Source: Roseateles sp. DAIF2
GTDB taxonomy: Bacteria > Pseudomonadota > Gammaproteobacteria > Burkholderiales > Burkholderiaceae_C
Length of the DNA: 64,000 bases
NCBI RefSeq assembly: GCF_015624425.1
Contig: NZ_CP049919.1
Location: 248,001 to 312,000 of the forward strand
Direction of reading: 5' to 3'
Both the position numbers and the translations under genes were made by a program. Below the pieces are notes generated by a model. It was not told where the DNA came from, made no database searches, and was given only the letters and a program-made list of their open reading frames with translations. This document shows, piece after piece, positions 16,932 through 25,549 of this stretch (its first letter is position 1; each line of letters begins with the position of its first letter).

Positions 16932-18131
16932 TCAGGCCTGCAGACGCAGGCGCGAGCCCACGCACATCAAGCGCATCACGTCCTCCGCGGCGCGCGCCAG
17001 CCAGGGCCGGGAGCGGGCCATCGACTCCTCCAGGGTGCAGGGCCGGTGCACGATGCTGGCGAAGGCGTCGATGCCATGGGCCAGGTTGTCGGTGGCGCCG
17101 CGCCCCAGGGTGCCGGCCAGGGCCACCACCGGCAGGCCCAGCAGCTTGGCGCGGCGCGCCACCTCGGCCGGCACCTTGCCGAAGGGGGTCTGCTCGTCCA
17201 GGCTGCCCTCGGCGGTGATGACCAGGTCGGCGCGCGCCATCAGGGCATCGAGCTCGAGATAGCGCATCACGATGTCGAAGCGCGGGTGCAGGGTTCCGCC
17301 CAGCAGCGCGGCAACACCCGACCCCAGGCCGCCGGAGGCGCCGGAGCCCGGCGCGCCGCCGATCGCGAGGCCGAGGTCGGCCTGGATGCGCGCGGCGTAG
17401 TTCTCCAGCGCCGCCTCCAGCTGCAGCACCTGCTCGGGCGTGGCGCCCTTCTGCGGGCCGAACACGCGGGCCACGCCGCGCTCGCCCAGCAGCTGGTTGT
17501 GCCAGTTGACCGCGGCGTCCAGCTGCACGCGGGCCAGCCTGGGGTCCAGCGCCGCCAGGTCGATGCGCGCCAGGCGCGCCAGCTCGGCGCCGCCGCGGCC
17601 GATCTGGGCGCCGTCGGCGTCGAGCAGCCGGGCGCCCAGGGCCTGGGCCATGCCGGCGCCGCCGTCATTGATGCCCGAATCGCCGCAGCCCAGCAGGATG
17701 CGCTGCGCGCCGGCGTCGAGCGCCGCGCGGATCAGCTCGCCGACGCCATGGCTGGTGGTCAGCATCGGGTTGCGGCGGTCGCGCGGCACCAGGCGCAGGC
17801 CGGCCGCGGCGGCCATCTCGATCACCGCGGTGCGCGGCCCGCTGCCGCCGAGGAAGCCGAAGAAGGCCGGCACCGGATCGCCGACCGGCCCGGTCACCGT
17901 CAGCCGCTGCAACCGACCGCCGGTGGCGCCGACCAGGGCCTCGGTGAAGCCCTCGCCGCCATCGGCCATCGGCGCCTTCAGCAGCACCGCCTCGGGCATC
18001 ACGCGGCGCACGCCGGCGGCGATATGGTCGGCCACCTCCTGGGCGCTCAGGCTCTCCTTGAAGCCCGAGGGCGCGACCAGCACGGTCAAGGGTTGCTGGG
18101 TGTGGGTGATGATGCTTTTCTTCTTGCGCAT
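16932..18131 (-). CDS. glxK: Glycerate kinase, GlxK/GarK family
   Basis: The start MRKKKS at 18131 gives 399 aa, slightly longer than the usual 375-385 because of a basic leader. Family motifs include VLVAPSGFKESLSAQEVADH, ADGGEGF, GCGDSGINDGGAGMAQALG, GGAPGSGASGGLG and ITAEGSLDEQTPFGKVP. This family phosphorylates glycerate with ATP to 2-phosphoglycerate, feeding glyoxylate/tartronate or glucarate breakdown into glycolysis. An SLC13-type carrier gene lies directly upstream on the same strand and may import the substrate. Confidence 0.93.
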   Translation of the reverse strand: MRKKKSIITHTQQPLTVLVAPSGFKESLSAQEVADHIAAGVRRVMPEAVLLKAPMADGGEGFTEALVGATGGRLQRLTVTGPVGDPVPAFFGFLGGSGPRTAVIEMAAAAGLRLVPRDRRNPMLTTSHGVGELIRAALDAGAQRILLGCGDSGINDGGAGMAQALGARLLDADGAQIGRGGAELARLARIDLAALDPRLARVQLDAAVNWHNQLLGERGVARVFGPQKGATPEQVLQLEAALENYAARIQADLGLAIGGAPGSGASGGLGSGVAALLGGTLHPRFDIVMRYLELDALMARADLVITAEGSLDEQTPFGKVPAEVARRAKLLGLPVVALAGTLGRGATDNLAHGIDAFASIVHRPCTLEESMARSRPWLARAAEDVMRLMCVGSRLRLQA

Positions 18132-18253
18132 GATGCGGCTGCTCCCGGTTCGTGGCGCGCGGGTCCCGAATGGCCCGCGCATGTCCAGAGGACGGGCGGG
18201 GCGGCCGGCTATTCCCTGCCGATACGCATCGATACAAAGAAGCAAAGAAAAGC

Positions 18254-19690
18254 TCAGAGACCCTGCAGCGGCCAGACGAACAGCGCGAACAGCCACAGCA
18301 GCGCGGCGAAGGCGGGCGCCAGCAGGGCCGCGAGCTTGAGCAGGTCCCGCGGCGCGCAGCCCGGCCCCTCGGCCCGTGCGAACAGGGCCACCGGCTTGGC
18401 GCTGACCGCCAGGGTCTGGCAGAAGCCGCTGCCCTGCACGCAGACGAAGATCAGCAGCGCCGCCTCGCCGCCGCCGGCCGCGGCCAGCGGCAGCGCCAGG
18501 GTCGGGATCAGCACCACCGCGCGCGCGGTGCGCGAGGTGATCAAGAGATGCGACAGCACCGACAGCAGCGCCGCCGCGCCCAGCAGCCAGGCCGGCGCGG
18601 CGCCGGCCAGCGGCAGCGCCTGCAGCGCCAGGCGCGACAGGGCCTGGGCCGCGCCGCTGTCCAGCAGTGCCTGGCCCATCACCGTGGTCGCCGCCAGGAA
18701 CAGCAGCAGGTTCCACTCCAGCTTCTTCAGCGCCTGCGCCATGCCCATGCCGGTCAGCGGCCGGCAGGTCGCGGCCAGCGCGCCCAGCAGGGCCACCAGG
18801 GTGGCGTCGAGGCCCAGCCAGGGCCCGGCGATCCAGCCGGCGATGCTCAGCGCGGTGACGGCCAGCACGCCGCGCTGCGGTGCGCTGAGCGGCTCGCGCG
18901 GCGGCGCCGGCAGGCTCAGCGGCGCGGCGCGTTCGGCGGCCGTCAGGAACAGGCGCAGGATCAGCTCGGTGGCGCCCAGGCAGGCCAGCAGCGCAAAGGG
19001 CAGGGCCAGCGCCGCCCAGCGCAGGAAGTCGAGCCGAGGGCCGCCGCTGCGCTCGATGAAATCCAGCGCCACCAGATGCGCGCCCGCGCCCAGCAGCGAG
19101 GCGCCGGCCGACAGCAGGATCACGGTGGGGAACAGCAGGGCCAGGGCGCGCGCCAGGCGCGGCCGCTCGAGCGTGCGCGTCAGCGCTAGGAACAGCGGCA
19201 GCAGCAGCGCGGCGCGCGCCGAGGTGGAGGGGATGATGAAGGCGGTGGCCGCGATCACCCAGCAAAGCCGGCGGCACAGCCCGGCGGCGCTGCCGGCGCC
19301 GGTCACCGCGCGCAGCGCCGCGCGCTCGGCCAGGCCGCTGCCCTGCAGCACCGCGGACAGCACGAAGGCGCCCAGCAGCAGCCAGATCAGCTCGCTGCCC
19401 AGGCTGGCATAGAGGGTCTGGGTCGGCACGACGCCGCCGCCGACCAGGGCCAGGCAGGCCAGCAGGGCCACCGGCGTGTCATCCCAGCGCAGCAGGCTCC
19501 AGGCGATCAGCGCCAGCGCGAACACCAGCAGGGCCAGGCGCGCGGTCGGCGCCAGCCCGGGCAGGCCGAGCCAGATGCCGGCGGCGGCGGCCAGGGCCAG
19601 CAGCGCCGCCAGCGCGGGGCGGGTCCAGGCGCACGGCGACGATGGGGAGGAAAGCGCGGACGGCGGGGCGAGGCAGGTTTTGTCGTTCAT
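18254..19690 (-). CDS. SLC13/DASS-family anion permease
   Basis: The 478-aa polytopic protein has about eleven hydrophobic segments. Segments such as SLGSELIWLLLGAFVLSAVL and IIPSTSARAALLLPL resemble the divalent anion:sodium symporter family, whose SNT/STT-like clamps hold substrate and sodium. The family takes up dicarboxylates, sulfate or tartrate-like acids. Sitting 122 bases ahead of glycerate kinase, it could carry glycerate, tartrate or a related acid; this is inference from linkage. Confidence 0.8.
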   Translation of the reverse strand: MNDKTCLAPPSALSSPSSPCAWTRPALAALLALAAAAGIWLGLPGLAPTARLALLVFALALIAWSLLRWDDTPVALLACLALVGGGVVPTQTLYASLGSELIWLLLGAFVLSAVLQGSGLAERAALRAVTGAGSAAGLCRRLCWVIAATAFIIPSTSARAALLLPLFLALTRTLERPRLARALALLFPTVILLSAGASLLGAGAHLVALDFIERSGGPRLDFLRWAALALPFALLACLGATELILRLFLTAAERAAPLSLPAPPREPLSAPQRGVLAVTALSIAGWIAGPWLGLDATLVALLGALAATCRPLTGMGMAQALKKLEWNLLLFLAATTVMGQALLDSGAAQALSRLALQALPLAGAAPAWLLGAAALLSVLSHLLITSRTARAVVLIPTLALPLAAAGGGEAALLIFVCVQGSGFCQTLAVSAKPVALFARAEGPGCAPRDLLKLAALLAPAFAALLWLFALFVWPLQGL

Positions 19691-19750
19691 GCCCCGGCAT
19701 ACGCGCCGCGCCGCGCCTTATTCCATCAATCCCTTATCAATCCATCCGGA

Positions 19751-21091
19751 TCAGGCGCCGCAGGGGCGCTGCTGCGGGTTCATCTGCAGCAGCCCATGGC
19801 CATAGACCGGATCATGGCCCGGCTCGCCCAGGTCCTGGGCCTGGCTCAGCAGCAGGCGCTGCACGGCGGCCGGCGACTGGCCGCGGCGATGCATGAGGGT
19901 GGCGGCCGCAGCGGCGGTGACAAAGGGGGCGGCGAAGGAGGTGCCGCTGCGGGTGTCGATCGCACCGTCGGCATCGGCGGTCGGGAGGTCGACGCCGGGC
20001 GCCGCCAGGTCGACATGGTCGCCACGGCCGGCGCGGTGGTAGACCTCACGGCCCTCGCTGATGGCCGTCACCCCGATCACGCCCTCGTAGGCGGCGGGGT
20101 ACTGCGGCACGGCGCGCGGCCCGCGGTTGCCGACCGCCGCCACCGTCACGATCTGGCGGCGGTGCACCCGCTCCAGCGCCTGTTCCAGCAGCTCGTTGGG
20201 CGCGCCGGCGAAGCTCATATTGATGACGCGGGCGCCCTGCGCGGCGAGCAGGTCCAGCGCGGCCACCAGGTCCCAGGCGTCCATGCGCTCGTCGCCCAGC
20301 CGGCCGCGATGGAAGGCGTCCACCGCGAGCAGGCGCGCGCGCGGCAGCAGGCCGCGCAGCTCCGGCGTCTGGCCTACCAGCAGGCCGGCCACCGCCGTGC
20401 CATGCGCGGGGTCGGAGGCCTGGCGCTTGTTGTCGGCCTGGCGCGGCGGCAGGGCCAGCAGCCGGATCGCGGCGCCTTGCAGCGAGGCATGGCCGGTGTC
20501 GACGCGGGTGTCGATCAGGCCGATGGTCGGCGCAGCCGCCGCGCATTGGCCGGGCCAGGCGATCAGGCGATGCGGCGGCGGCTGATGCTGATGCAGGGCC
20601 GCGGCGCTGCGGGTCTTGCTGTTGCTGCTGCTGCGGTAATGGTGGTTGCGGTCCGCCAGCACCTGGCCGTCGAGCGCGCGCAGCTCGGCCGGGGCATCGC
20701 TCAGCAGCGCGCGCAGCGGCATGCGCAGCAGCGCGACCGAGCCGCCCAGCAGCGCATTCGGGCGCTGGTCCAGCAGCACATAGCCGCGCCGCTGCAGTTC
20801 CGCCAGCTGCGCCGGGCCGAGGCCGGCCGCGATCAGCTCGCGAAAGGCCGCGTCGCCCTGTTGCTGCTGCATCGGCGCGTCGCCGCCGCCATCGCCGCTG
20901 CTGCCGACGCCGCCACTGCCATCGCCGCTGGCGCCGCCATCACCGTCGCCATCGTCCGCCTGGGCGGCGAAGCCGGGCGGAGCGCTGCCGGGCGCCCAGG
21001 GCAGCAGCAAGGGAGTCAGCGTGAGGCCCAGGCAGAGCAGCAGGCGGCGGCACTGGCGGGGCAGCAGGGCAGGGCGGTCGGGTCGAGTCAT
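19751..21091 (-). CDS. Secreted S8-family (subtilisin-like) serine peptidase
   Basis: A signal peptide (LLLCLGLTLTPLLLPW) is followed by a low-complexity Gly/Asp/Ser stretch of about 40 residues. A pro-region and the catalytic domain come next, with Asp in IGLIDTRVDTGH, His in DPAHGTAVAG and Ser in RSGTSFAAPF; the oxyanion Asn lies in VAAVGNRGP. The 446-aa length fits a periplasmic or secreted subtilase. It diverges from an ECF sigma/anti-sigma operon, and both carry the same GGAAT-N16-CGTC motif, so it is probably in that regulon. Whether it cleaves the anti-sigma factor or serves as effector is not shown. Confidence 0.92.
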   Translation of the reverse strand: MTRPDRPALLPRQCRRLLLCLGLTLTPLLLPWAPGSAPPGFAAQADDGDGDGGASGDGSGGVGSSGDGGGDAPMQQQQGDAAFRELIAAGLGPAQLAELQRRGYVLLDQRPNALLGGSVALLRMPLRALLSDAPAELRALDGQVLADRNHHYRSSSNSKTRSAAALHQHQPPPHRLIAWPGQCAAAAPTIGLIDTRVDTGHASLQGAAIRLLALPPRQADNKRQASDPAHGTAVAGLLVGQTPELRGLLPRARLLAVDAFHRGRLGDERMDAWDLVAALDLLAAQGARVINMSFAGAPNELLEQALERVHRRQIVTVAAVGNRGPRAVPQYPAAYEGVIGVTAISEGREVYHRAGRGDHVDLAAPGVDLPTADADGAIDTRSGTSFAAPFVTAAAAATLMHRRGQSPAAVQRLLLSQAQDLGEPGHDPVYGHGLLQMNPQQRPCGA

Positions 21092-21153
21092 GCAGATGAA
21101 GAGTTACGCAATGCGGGGCTGGAGGAAGCCATGAGTCGATAGACTTCTGCCCC

Positions 21154-21178
21154 GACGTCTGGGCGCCGGGTTTATTCC
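21154..21178 (-). promoter_or_regulatory. ECF-type promoter of the S8 peptidase gene
   Basis: Minus strand: GGAATAAA (GGAAT at 21178-21174), 16-base spacer from GGAAT, then CGTC (21157-21154), 63 bases ahead of the peptidase start. The same arrangement occurs at 21204 (plus) and 22718 (plus). Confidence 0.7.
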
Positions 21179-21203
21179 GTAAGTCTAGAGGCGGGCAGAG
21201 GTG

Positions 21204-21228
21204 GGAATAGAAGCGCGGCTTGCGCGTC
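21204..21228 (+). promoter_or_regulatory. ECF-type autoregulatory promoter of the sigma/anti-sigma operon
   Basis: GGAATAGA (GGAAT 21204-21208), 16-base spacer, CGTC (21225-21228), about 40 bases before the sigma factor start. It matches the motifs at 21154-21178 and 22718-22742 in both elements and spacing. Confidence 0.7.
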
Positions 21229-21267
21229 TTCGGGAGCGTTCCCAAGGGAAAAAAGGACAACAAGACC

Positions 21268-21792
21268 ATGCAAGAAGACCTGGGCGCCGCGCTGGTGGCG
21301 GCCCTGCCCCGGCTGCGGCGCTATGCGCTGGCGCTGAGCCGCAGCGGCGATATCGCCGACGATCTGGTGCAGGGCGCCTGCGAGCGCGCGCTGGCCGCGC
21401 GCGGCCCGGCCGATGCCGAGACGCCGCTGCTGGCCTGGCTGTTCACCATCATCCGCAACCTCTGGCTGGACCGGCTGCGCCGCAAGCAGACCGAGGGCGT
21501 GCAGACCGATATCGACGAGCAGGCCGAGCTGCTGAGCGGCGCCGGCAGCGAGGACGAGCGAGTCGATGCGCGGCGCCGGCTCGAGAAGGTGCAGCGGGCG
21601 CTGGAGCGCCTGCCCGGCGAGCAGCGCGAGCTGATGCTGCTGATCTGCGTCGAGGAGCTGTCCTACAAGGAGGCGGCGGCCGTCACCGGCGTGCCGATCG
21701 GCACCGTGATGAGCCGGCTGGCGCGGGCGCGGGTGCGGCTGGCCGAGCTGGCCGGCCTGTCGGGAGCCGCGGCGGCGGCGAGTGCGGCCTGA
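21268..21792 (+). CDS. ECF RNA polymerase sigma factor (RpoE-like)
   Basis: From ATG 21268 (AAGGAC upstream) the protein is 174 aa; the frame extends to 21220 but that leader is unlikely. Region 2 is GDIADDLVQGACERALAARG with LFTIIRNLWLDRLRR. Region 4 is LERLPGEQRELMLLICVEEL, followed by SYKEAAAVTGVPIGTVMSRL. It is the classical two-domain ECF form, unlike the long ECF41/42 factors nearby. It is followed after 18 bases by its anti-sigma gene. Its probable promoter motif occurs three times in the 1.6 kb around it. Confidence 0.95.
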   Translation: MQEDLGAALVAALPRLRRYALALSRSGDIADDLVQGACERALAARGPADAETPLLAWLFTIIRNLWLDRLRRKQTEGVQTDIDEQAELLSGAGSEDERVDARRRLEKVQRALERLPGEQRELMLLICVEELSYKEAAAVTGVPIGTVMSRLARARVRLAELAGLSGAAAAASAA

Positions 21793-21810
21793 GGGCAAGA
21801 AGAAGAGGCA

Positions 21811-22689
21811 ATGGACACAACTATGGACAACAGCAAGACCTGGAGCGACGAGCAGCTTGCCGCCTATGCGGACGGTGCGCTGGACGCCGCGCAAGCGAGC
21901 GCGCTGGAGGCCGCGCTGGAGGCCGATGCGGCGCTGGCCGAGCGCGTGGCCCTGATGTTCGAGACCCGCGAGCTGGGTCGGCAGGCCTTCGACGCCCAGC
22001 TGGACGAGACGCCGGTGCCGGCGGCGCTGCGCGCCTCGGTCGAGGCGATGGTGGCGCAGGACCGGGCGGCGCGTGCGCGCGCCGAGTCGCAGCAGGCGCC
22101 CGCCACGCCGGCGCGCCGGCCCGCTGCCGCCGCGCCCCGCCAGTCCTGGTGGCGCGGGCTGCTGCAGCAGCTGGGCGGTGGTGGTGCCTATGCGCTGCCG
22201 GCCGGGGCGCTGGCCTCGGTGCTGTTCGGCACGCTGGGCTATCTGCTGGGCAGCGGCGGCGGGCTCGGTGGGCGTGATGGCGGCGGCGGTGACGAGCCGG
22301 CCGCGCTGGCGGTGGTCGGCAAGCCCGCGGCACCGGCGCTGGCTGCGCTGCTGGACCGGCTGCCGAGCGGGCAGCAGCAGGCCAACGGTCCGGCGCAGCA
22401 GGCCGTGGTCGTCGCGATGGTGGCGAGCTACCGCGATGCGGGCGGGGCGCTGTGCCGCGACTTCTCGGTCGAGCCCGGCCAGGCGCCCCGGGTGGAAGCG
22501 GTGGCCTGCCGTGCGGGTGAAGCCGGCCCCTGGCAGGTCCGCTTCGCCGCGCTGGCGGAGACCGATGCACAGGGCGGCGGCTTCACGCCGGCCTCGCCGC
22601 ATTCCGCGCTGGACAGCTATCTGGCCAGCATCGGCGCGGGCAAGCCGCTGGACGCGGCGGCGGAACGGGCGGCGCTGGCGGGGAAATGA
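21811..22689 (+). CDS. Transmembrane anti-sigma factor
   Basis: The 292-aa protein has an N-terminal anti-sigma domain (DEQLAAYADGALDAAQASAL) without the zinc-binding HxxxCxxC motif. A proline/alanine linker and one membrane segment (YALPAGALASVLFGTLGYLL) follow, then a periplasmic domain with two cysteines (ALCRDFS and VACRAGE) that could form a disulphide. This topology suits sensing an envelope signal and holding the sigma factor at the membrane. It is co-transcribed with the sigma gene. Confidence 0.88.
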   Translation: MDTTMDNSKTWSDEQLAAYADGALDAAQASALEAALEADAALAERVALMFETRELGRQAFDAQLDETPVPAALRASVEAMVAQDRAARARAESQQAPATPARRPAAAAPRQSWWRGLLQQLGGGGAYALPAGALASVLFGTLGYLLGSGGGLGGRDGGGGDEPAALAVVGKPAAPALAALLDRLPSGQQQANGPAQQAVVVAMVASYRDAGGALCRDFSVEPGQAPRVEAVACRAGEAGPWQVRFAALAETDAQGGGFTPASPHSALDSYLASIGAGKPLDAAAERAALAGK

Positions 22690-22717
22690 TGATGAAGGGG
22701 AAGGGCGGGCCGGCGAT

Positions 22718-22742
22718 GGAATAAATCGCGCGCCTGCACGTC
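22718..22742 (+). promoter_or_regulatory. ECF-type promoter of the lipoprotein gene
   Basis: GGAATAAA (GGAAT 22718-22722), 16-base spacer, CGTC (22739-22742), 76 bases upstream of the lipoprotein start. It is the third occurrence of this motif in the locus. Confidence 0.68.
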
Positions 22743-22817
22743 ACCAGGGCTGGACCGGGCGCCTCCTTGTCGGCGCCGCGGGTGTTTTGCAACCGCATCA
22801 GCCATGAGTGACGATCC

Positions 22818-23303
22818 ATGCTCAGACCCTCTTCAGCCTTCTTCTCTTTCCTCATCTTCCGCGGCGCTCGCGCGGCGGGCCTGCTCCTGGCCGCGCTTGC
22901 GCTTGGCGGCTGTGCCACCGCGCCGCAGCAGGCCGTGCTCTACCCGCGCGCCGCGGATGGCTCCAGCCATGCCGCGGCGGCCAAGGAGCGCGCGGCCAGC
23001 GCCCTGCAGGGCTGCGAGCAGCGGGCGCAGGCCGATGTCGGCCGCAACGAGCGCAGCCTGAGCCGCAAGGAAGGCCGCGCCATGCTGACCGAGGGCCTGT
23101 CCGAGGCGGCCGAGACCGCCACCGCGGGCCTGATCAAGAACTCCGGCAATCTGCTGCGCGGCACCATCGCCGGCGGCGTCGGCGGCCTGGTCGGCGCCGC
23201 GGTCAAGGTCGGCGCCGACTGGAACCAGGCCGACCGGGTCTACGAGAAATATGTCGAGCACTGCATGAAGGAGCGCGGGCATGTGGTGCTGGGGTGGCGC
23301 TGA
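22818..23303 (+). CDS. Lipoprotein with glycine-zipper segment
   Basis: The signal ends in LALGGC, so the 161-aa product is a predicted lipoprotein. A helical basic middle region leads into a glycine-rich hydrophobic segment (GTIAGGVGGLVGAAVKVGAD) of the glycine-zipper type found in envelope stress lipoproteins. The C-terminal part has YEKYVEHCMKERGH, as in small uncharacterised outer-membrane lipoproteins. With its own ECF-type promoter just behind the sigma/anti-sigma pair, it is probably a regulon member; its function is unknown. Confidence 0.82.
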   Translation: MLRPSSAFFSFLIFRGARAAGLLLAALALGGCATAPQQAVLYPRAADGSSHAAAAKERAASALQGCEQRAQADVGRNERSLSRKEGRAMLTEGLSEAAETATAGLIKNSGNLLRGTIAGGVGGLVGAAVKVGADWNQADRVYEKYVEHCMKERGHVVLGWR

Positions 23304-23324
23304 GCCGCGGGCGCAGGCTGCACT

Positions 23325-23951
23325 TCATTCCAGGCGCTCGCCTCGCGCGCAGGCCTCGACCAGCTTGGCCAGCCGCGCCGCGCGGGTCTCGGCCTTCTTG
23401 GCGCTGCAGATCCAGTGCAGCAGGGTCTTGCGGTAGCTGGGCGGTGTGCCCTCGTTGAAGAAGGTCCAGGCCGCCTGGTCGCGCCGGAAAGCGCGCTCCT
23501 CGGCCGGGCTCAGCGCCGCGGCCGCCTGCTGTTGCTGCTGTCGCAGCTGCGGGTCCTGCTCGTAGGAATACACGGCCGAGCGTTCGGCCCTGCGCAGCGC
23601 AAAGGCCGCCAGCCCGGCCGGCGTCATGCGGCCCTCGGCCTGCAGGCGCTCGACCTTGTCGATATTGACCCGGCTCCAGATCGAGCCGGGCCGGCGCGGC
23701 GTGAAGCGGATCTGGTAATGCGCGTCGTCGATGCGCTTGCGCACCCCGTCGATCCAGCCGAAGCACAGCGCCTCGTCGACCGATTCGGGCCAGCGCAGGC
23801 CCACATCGTCGCCGCCGCTTCTTCTTGTTGTGGTCACCTTGCGAAAGCCGACGATCACCTCGGCGGCCGTCGCGGCATGCGCCTGCAGCCAATCGCGCCA
23901 GGCGCGGGCATCGGCGAAGTAGCGTGGCGACGAGCCGCTGGGGTCGGTCAA
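23325..23951 (-). CDS. YdeI/OmpD-associated family protein
   Basis: The 208-aa protein has the family pattern: YFADARAWRDWLQAH at the start, VDEALCFGWIDGVRKRID in the middle and FFNEGTPPSYRKTLLHWI near the C-terminus. The family is often labelled bacteriocin-protection protein after YdeI, but the molecular function is unknown. It overlaps the upstream isochorismatase-like gene by four bases (ATGA), so the two are probably co-translated. Confidence 0.88.
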   Translation of the reverse strand: MTDPSGSSPRYFADARAWRDWLQAHAATAAEVIVGFRKVTTTRRSGGDDVGLRWPESVDEALCFGWIDGVRKRIDDAHYQIRFTPRRPGSIWSRVNIDKVERLQAEGRMTPAGLAAFALRRAERSAVYSYEQDPQLRQQQQQAAAALSPAEERAFRRDQAAWTFFNEGTPPSYRKTLLHWICSAKKAETRAARLAKLVEACARGERLE

Positions 23952-24520
23952 GACGTCACCGCGTCCTGCTTGGCCTTCGCCAGCCGCGCGGCCAGTTCGG
24001 CCGAGGAGGCCAGGCTGGCACCGGCCGCGGCCAGCGTGGCGTTGACCTGGTCGCGGATCTCGGCCGGGCCCTGCTCCTCGGTCGGCCAGGTGCTGTGCCC
24101 GTCCTGCGCCAGCTGTACCCGGTAGCCCAGCTGCAGTGCTGATTGCGTGGCATGGCTGACGCAGTACTCGCTCTGCAGGCCGCAGATCACCAGATCGGTG
24201 AGGCCCTGGGCCTTCAGCCGCGCGTCGAGATCGGTGTTCTCGAAGGCGCTGAACGCGTACTTGCGCAGCGTGCTCTCGCGCTCGCCCTGAGGTTGCAGCG
24301 ATTCATGCAGCTGCCAGTGGACCGAGCCCTCCTCGAAGGGCGCGCGCGGATCGCTCTCGCAATGCTGGACGAAGACGATGGGATGCCCGCCGGCGCGGGC
24401 CGCCTCGACCAGCAACTGCGCGTTGCCGACGAAGCGTTCGGCCGCATCGATCGGCGGGCAGCGGACCCCGTCGAAAGCGCCGCGCTGGATGTCGATGACG
24501 AGAAGGGCTGTGCTGCTCAT
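23948..24520 (-). CDS. Isochorismatase-like cysteine hydrolase
   Basis: The 190-aa protein carries the cysteine hydrolase fold. The catalytic Asp is in ALLVIDIQRGAF, the Lys in LRKYAFSAFENT and the Cys in GLQSEYCVSHAT. These enzymes hydrolyse vinyl ethers (isochorismate) or amides (nicotinamide, carbamoylsarcosine); the substrate cannot be told from sequence. The length is normal. It is the first gene of a two-gene leftward operon with the YdeI-like protein. Confidence 0.92.
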   Translation of the reverse strand: MSSTALLVIDIQRGAFDGVRCPPIDAAERFVGNAQLLVEAARAGGHPIVFVQHCESDPRAPFEEGSVHWQLHESLQPQGERESTLRKYAFSAFENTDLDARLKAQGLTDLVICGLQSEYCVSHATQSALQLGYRVQLAQDGHSTWPTEEQGPAEIRDQVNATLAAAGASLASSAELAARLAKAKQDAVTS

Positions 24521-24678
24521 GATGGGTGGGGGCTCCGAGGTTGGTGGCTGGCGTGGTGATCGTTCGTCTGTTCGATCAAGCGATCAAGGCTTCGCAGTGT
24601 GCGTGGGGCTACCGACAGCGTGGTGGCAGTAGGCGACGCAGCGAAAGATCGCCGGCCCGGCCTGCTTTTTTTTTCTGA

Positions 24679-25077
24679 CTACACCGGCCGATGCTCGGTG
24701 CCGGCACCCGGCGTGATGAAGAGCAGGGTGGTGGGCTGCTCAGTCTTGGCCGTATGCCAGACGCCGCGCGGCACCAGCACATAGGCGCCCACGCTGTCCA
24801 GCGGGATGGCGCGTTCGCCGCCCGGCTCGTCCAGCACCAGGGTGGCCGCGCCGCTGAGCAGCATGACCAGTTCCTCGCCCGCGGGATGGCGCTCCCAGCT
24901 GGACCAGGGCTCGGAGAAGCTGAAGGCCGTCATCAGCCGGCCCTGCTCCAGCTCGGGATAGGCGCCCTGGGCCAGCGCCGGCCAGAAGTCGGCCGTCAGC
25001 GGCCGCAGGGTGGCCCGGCCACCGTCCTGCAGATGCACATAGGCGTGAAGAATGTCTTCGGCTTCCGGATCTGGCAT
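24679..25077 (-). CDS. Cupin-domain protein
   Basis: From ATG 25077 the protein is 132 aa. The single cupin barrel shows motif 1 (WERHPAGEELVMLLSGAATL) and motif 2 (YVLVPRGVWHTAK), with metal ligands H, E and H in the usual places. The function could be enzymatic or sensory; family members with WHTA are often anti-sigma ChrR-like or small oxygenases. The frame extends upstream to 25257 without a good start. Confidence 0.85.
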   Translation of the reverse strand: MPDPEAEDILHAYVHLQDGGRATLRPLTADFWPALAQGAYPELEQGRLMTAFSFSEPWSSWERHPAGEELVMLLSGAATLVLDEPGGERAIPLDSVGAYVLVPRGVWHTAKTEQPTTLLFITPGAGTEHRPV

Positions 25078-25172
25078 GGCGTCTTCTCCCGGCGGTGCTG
25101 GCCGCGCAGTGTCGCTGAAGGCGGATCGGCCCGGGCCGAAAGCCATGGCCCCGACGGCGCGGGCCGCGCTTC

Positions 25173-25478
25173 CTACTCGAACACCGGGCGAAAGAAGCTG
25201 CGCTCGTAGCTGAGGATGCAGCGGGCCTCCTCCGCGTACTTGAAGGCCGCCTGGCATTCCGGATCCGCGAAGGACTTGCGCCGGTAGTCCTCGTAGGCCG
25301 CCAGCGAGGGGAAGGAGAAGGAGGCCAGCGCGATATTGTTGGCGCCCTCCGAGGGCAGCAGATAGCCATGGTGGATGCCGCCGAACTTCCGGACGAGCGG
25401 GATCCAGGTCTTGCCGTAATGCTCGAACTCCCGGAGCTTGCCGGGATCGATCACATAGCGAAGGTGGCAGGTAATCAT
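25173..25478 (-). CDS. NIPSNAP-family protein
   Basis: The 101-aa protein begins MITCHLRYVIDPGKLREFEH and contains GGIHHGYLLPSEG, typical of the NIPSNAP ferredoxin-like dimeric barrel. The molecular role of bacterial members is unknown. The start is ATG 25478; the longer open frame to 25631 runs into the next gene's region. It is part of a run of small leftward genes. Confidence 0.88.
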   Translation of the reverse strand: MITCHLRYVIDPGKLREFEHYGKTWIPLVRKFGGIHHGYLLPSEGANNIALASFSFPSLAAYEDYRRKSFADPECQAAFKYAEEARCILSYERSFFRPVFE

Positions 25479-25549
25479 CGGGTGGACGTTCCTCAGGTGG
25501 TACAGGATGCCGTAGAAGGTGAGTCTATGTCGCAAGCCCAGGGGCTCCG

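Noticed and set aside
24521-24678. T-run and GC-rich stretch near 24640-24675 as a terminator.
   Set aside because: The run of nine T follows only a short, weak GCCGG/CCGGC stem and is oriented against the neighbouring leftward genes. No gene is seen in this 158-bp gap.
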